A stretch of DNA of 32,243 nucleotides from Phycisphaerae bacterium. Lineage in GTDB: Bacteria > Planctomycetota > Phycisphaerae > UBA1845. Positions 32,176 to 32,243 of the stretch are shown here, one piece after another. How positions within the stretch are numbered: the first letter of the stretch is position 1; every line of letters begins with the position of its first letter. A program made the position numbers and the translations under genes. The notes below the pieces were generated by a model. The model ran no database searches, was not told the DNA's origin, and saw only the letters and a list, made by a program, of their open reading frames with translations. The stretch lies in contig JAJDDZ010000285.1 in NCBI GenBank assembly GCA_029260025.1, positions 1 through 32,243 of the forward strand. Direction: 5' to 3'.

Positions 32176-32243
32176 GCGCTGTCCTCGCGAAACAACAAAG
32201 TCCAAGCACAGCGCACGAAAAAAGGGCGCGCCCGTGATGGACA

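Noticed and set aside
31951-32205. 84-residue minus-strand frame at the right edge
   Set aside because: Crosses two perfect hairpins and a T-tract; the DNA structure is better explained as an RNA and terminator.

Overview
The window looks like chromosomal DNA of a Planctomycetota bacterium, most likely near Phycisphaerae (moderate confidence). The signs are moderate-to-high GC, many secreted proteins of planctomycete type (PKD proteins, amidohydrolase paralogues, a TadG-like pilus protein with a long C-terminal domain), a small Cys-rich protein, and scattered housekeeping genes (scpB, xseAB, tyrA, a NifS-type desulfurase). No rRNA, tRNA, CRISPR array, transposase, integrase or phage gene was found.

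Layout. 3-1682 (+) is the 3' end of a PKD-containing protein that enters from the left edge. 14639-2064 (-) is the main feature: eight consecutive genes for exported amidohydrolase-superfamily proteins, nine domains in all, joined by 1-4 base overlaps or 1-4 base gaps, so almost certainly one translationally coupled operon. By eye only one of them (4823-6064) keeps a full binuclear metal site (HxH, Lys, His, His, Asp). The others have lost all or most ligands, although they keep the overall architecture (N-terminal beta domain, PGxID strand, C-terminal GDP strand). The operon therefore looks like one enzyme plus seven pseudoenzymes. One member carries a Cys/His-rich insert, one is a double-domain fusion with an inserted beta-rich domain, and three carry long acidic low-complexity segments.

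14977-15651 (-) is scpB. 15863-18001 (+) and 18023-19147 (-) are a convergent pair of unrecognised proteins, possibly carbohydrate-related. 19334-22962 (+) holds a universal stress protein with a near-consensus promoter, a small membrane protein, a ThiF/MoeB-type E1-like enzyme, and a cysteine desulfurase of the class V aminotransferase family. The last two probably form a sulfur-transfer pair. 23381-24562 (+) is a TadG-like protein followed by a clear intrinsic terminator. 24792-27641 (+) is a PilZ-like protein followed by xseA-xseB. 30074-27699 (-) is a NifS/IscS-type cysteine desulfurase followed by chorismate mutase/prephenate dehydrogenase. 30316-31564 (+) holds a helical hypothetical protein and a GNAT acetyltransferase. 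31575-31907 (-) is a Cys-rich small protein with a DHP repeat tail. At the right edge (about 32058-32175, +) a promoter-like pair, two perfect hairpins with C-rich loops and a T-tract suggest an undescribed small RNA.

The plus-strand base bias (C over G, A over T) seen on both flanks weakens or reverses between about 4.8 and 24.6 kb. The left switch falls inside the amidohydrolase operon, between two paralogues transcribed in the same direction.
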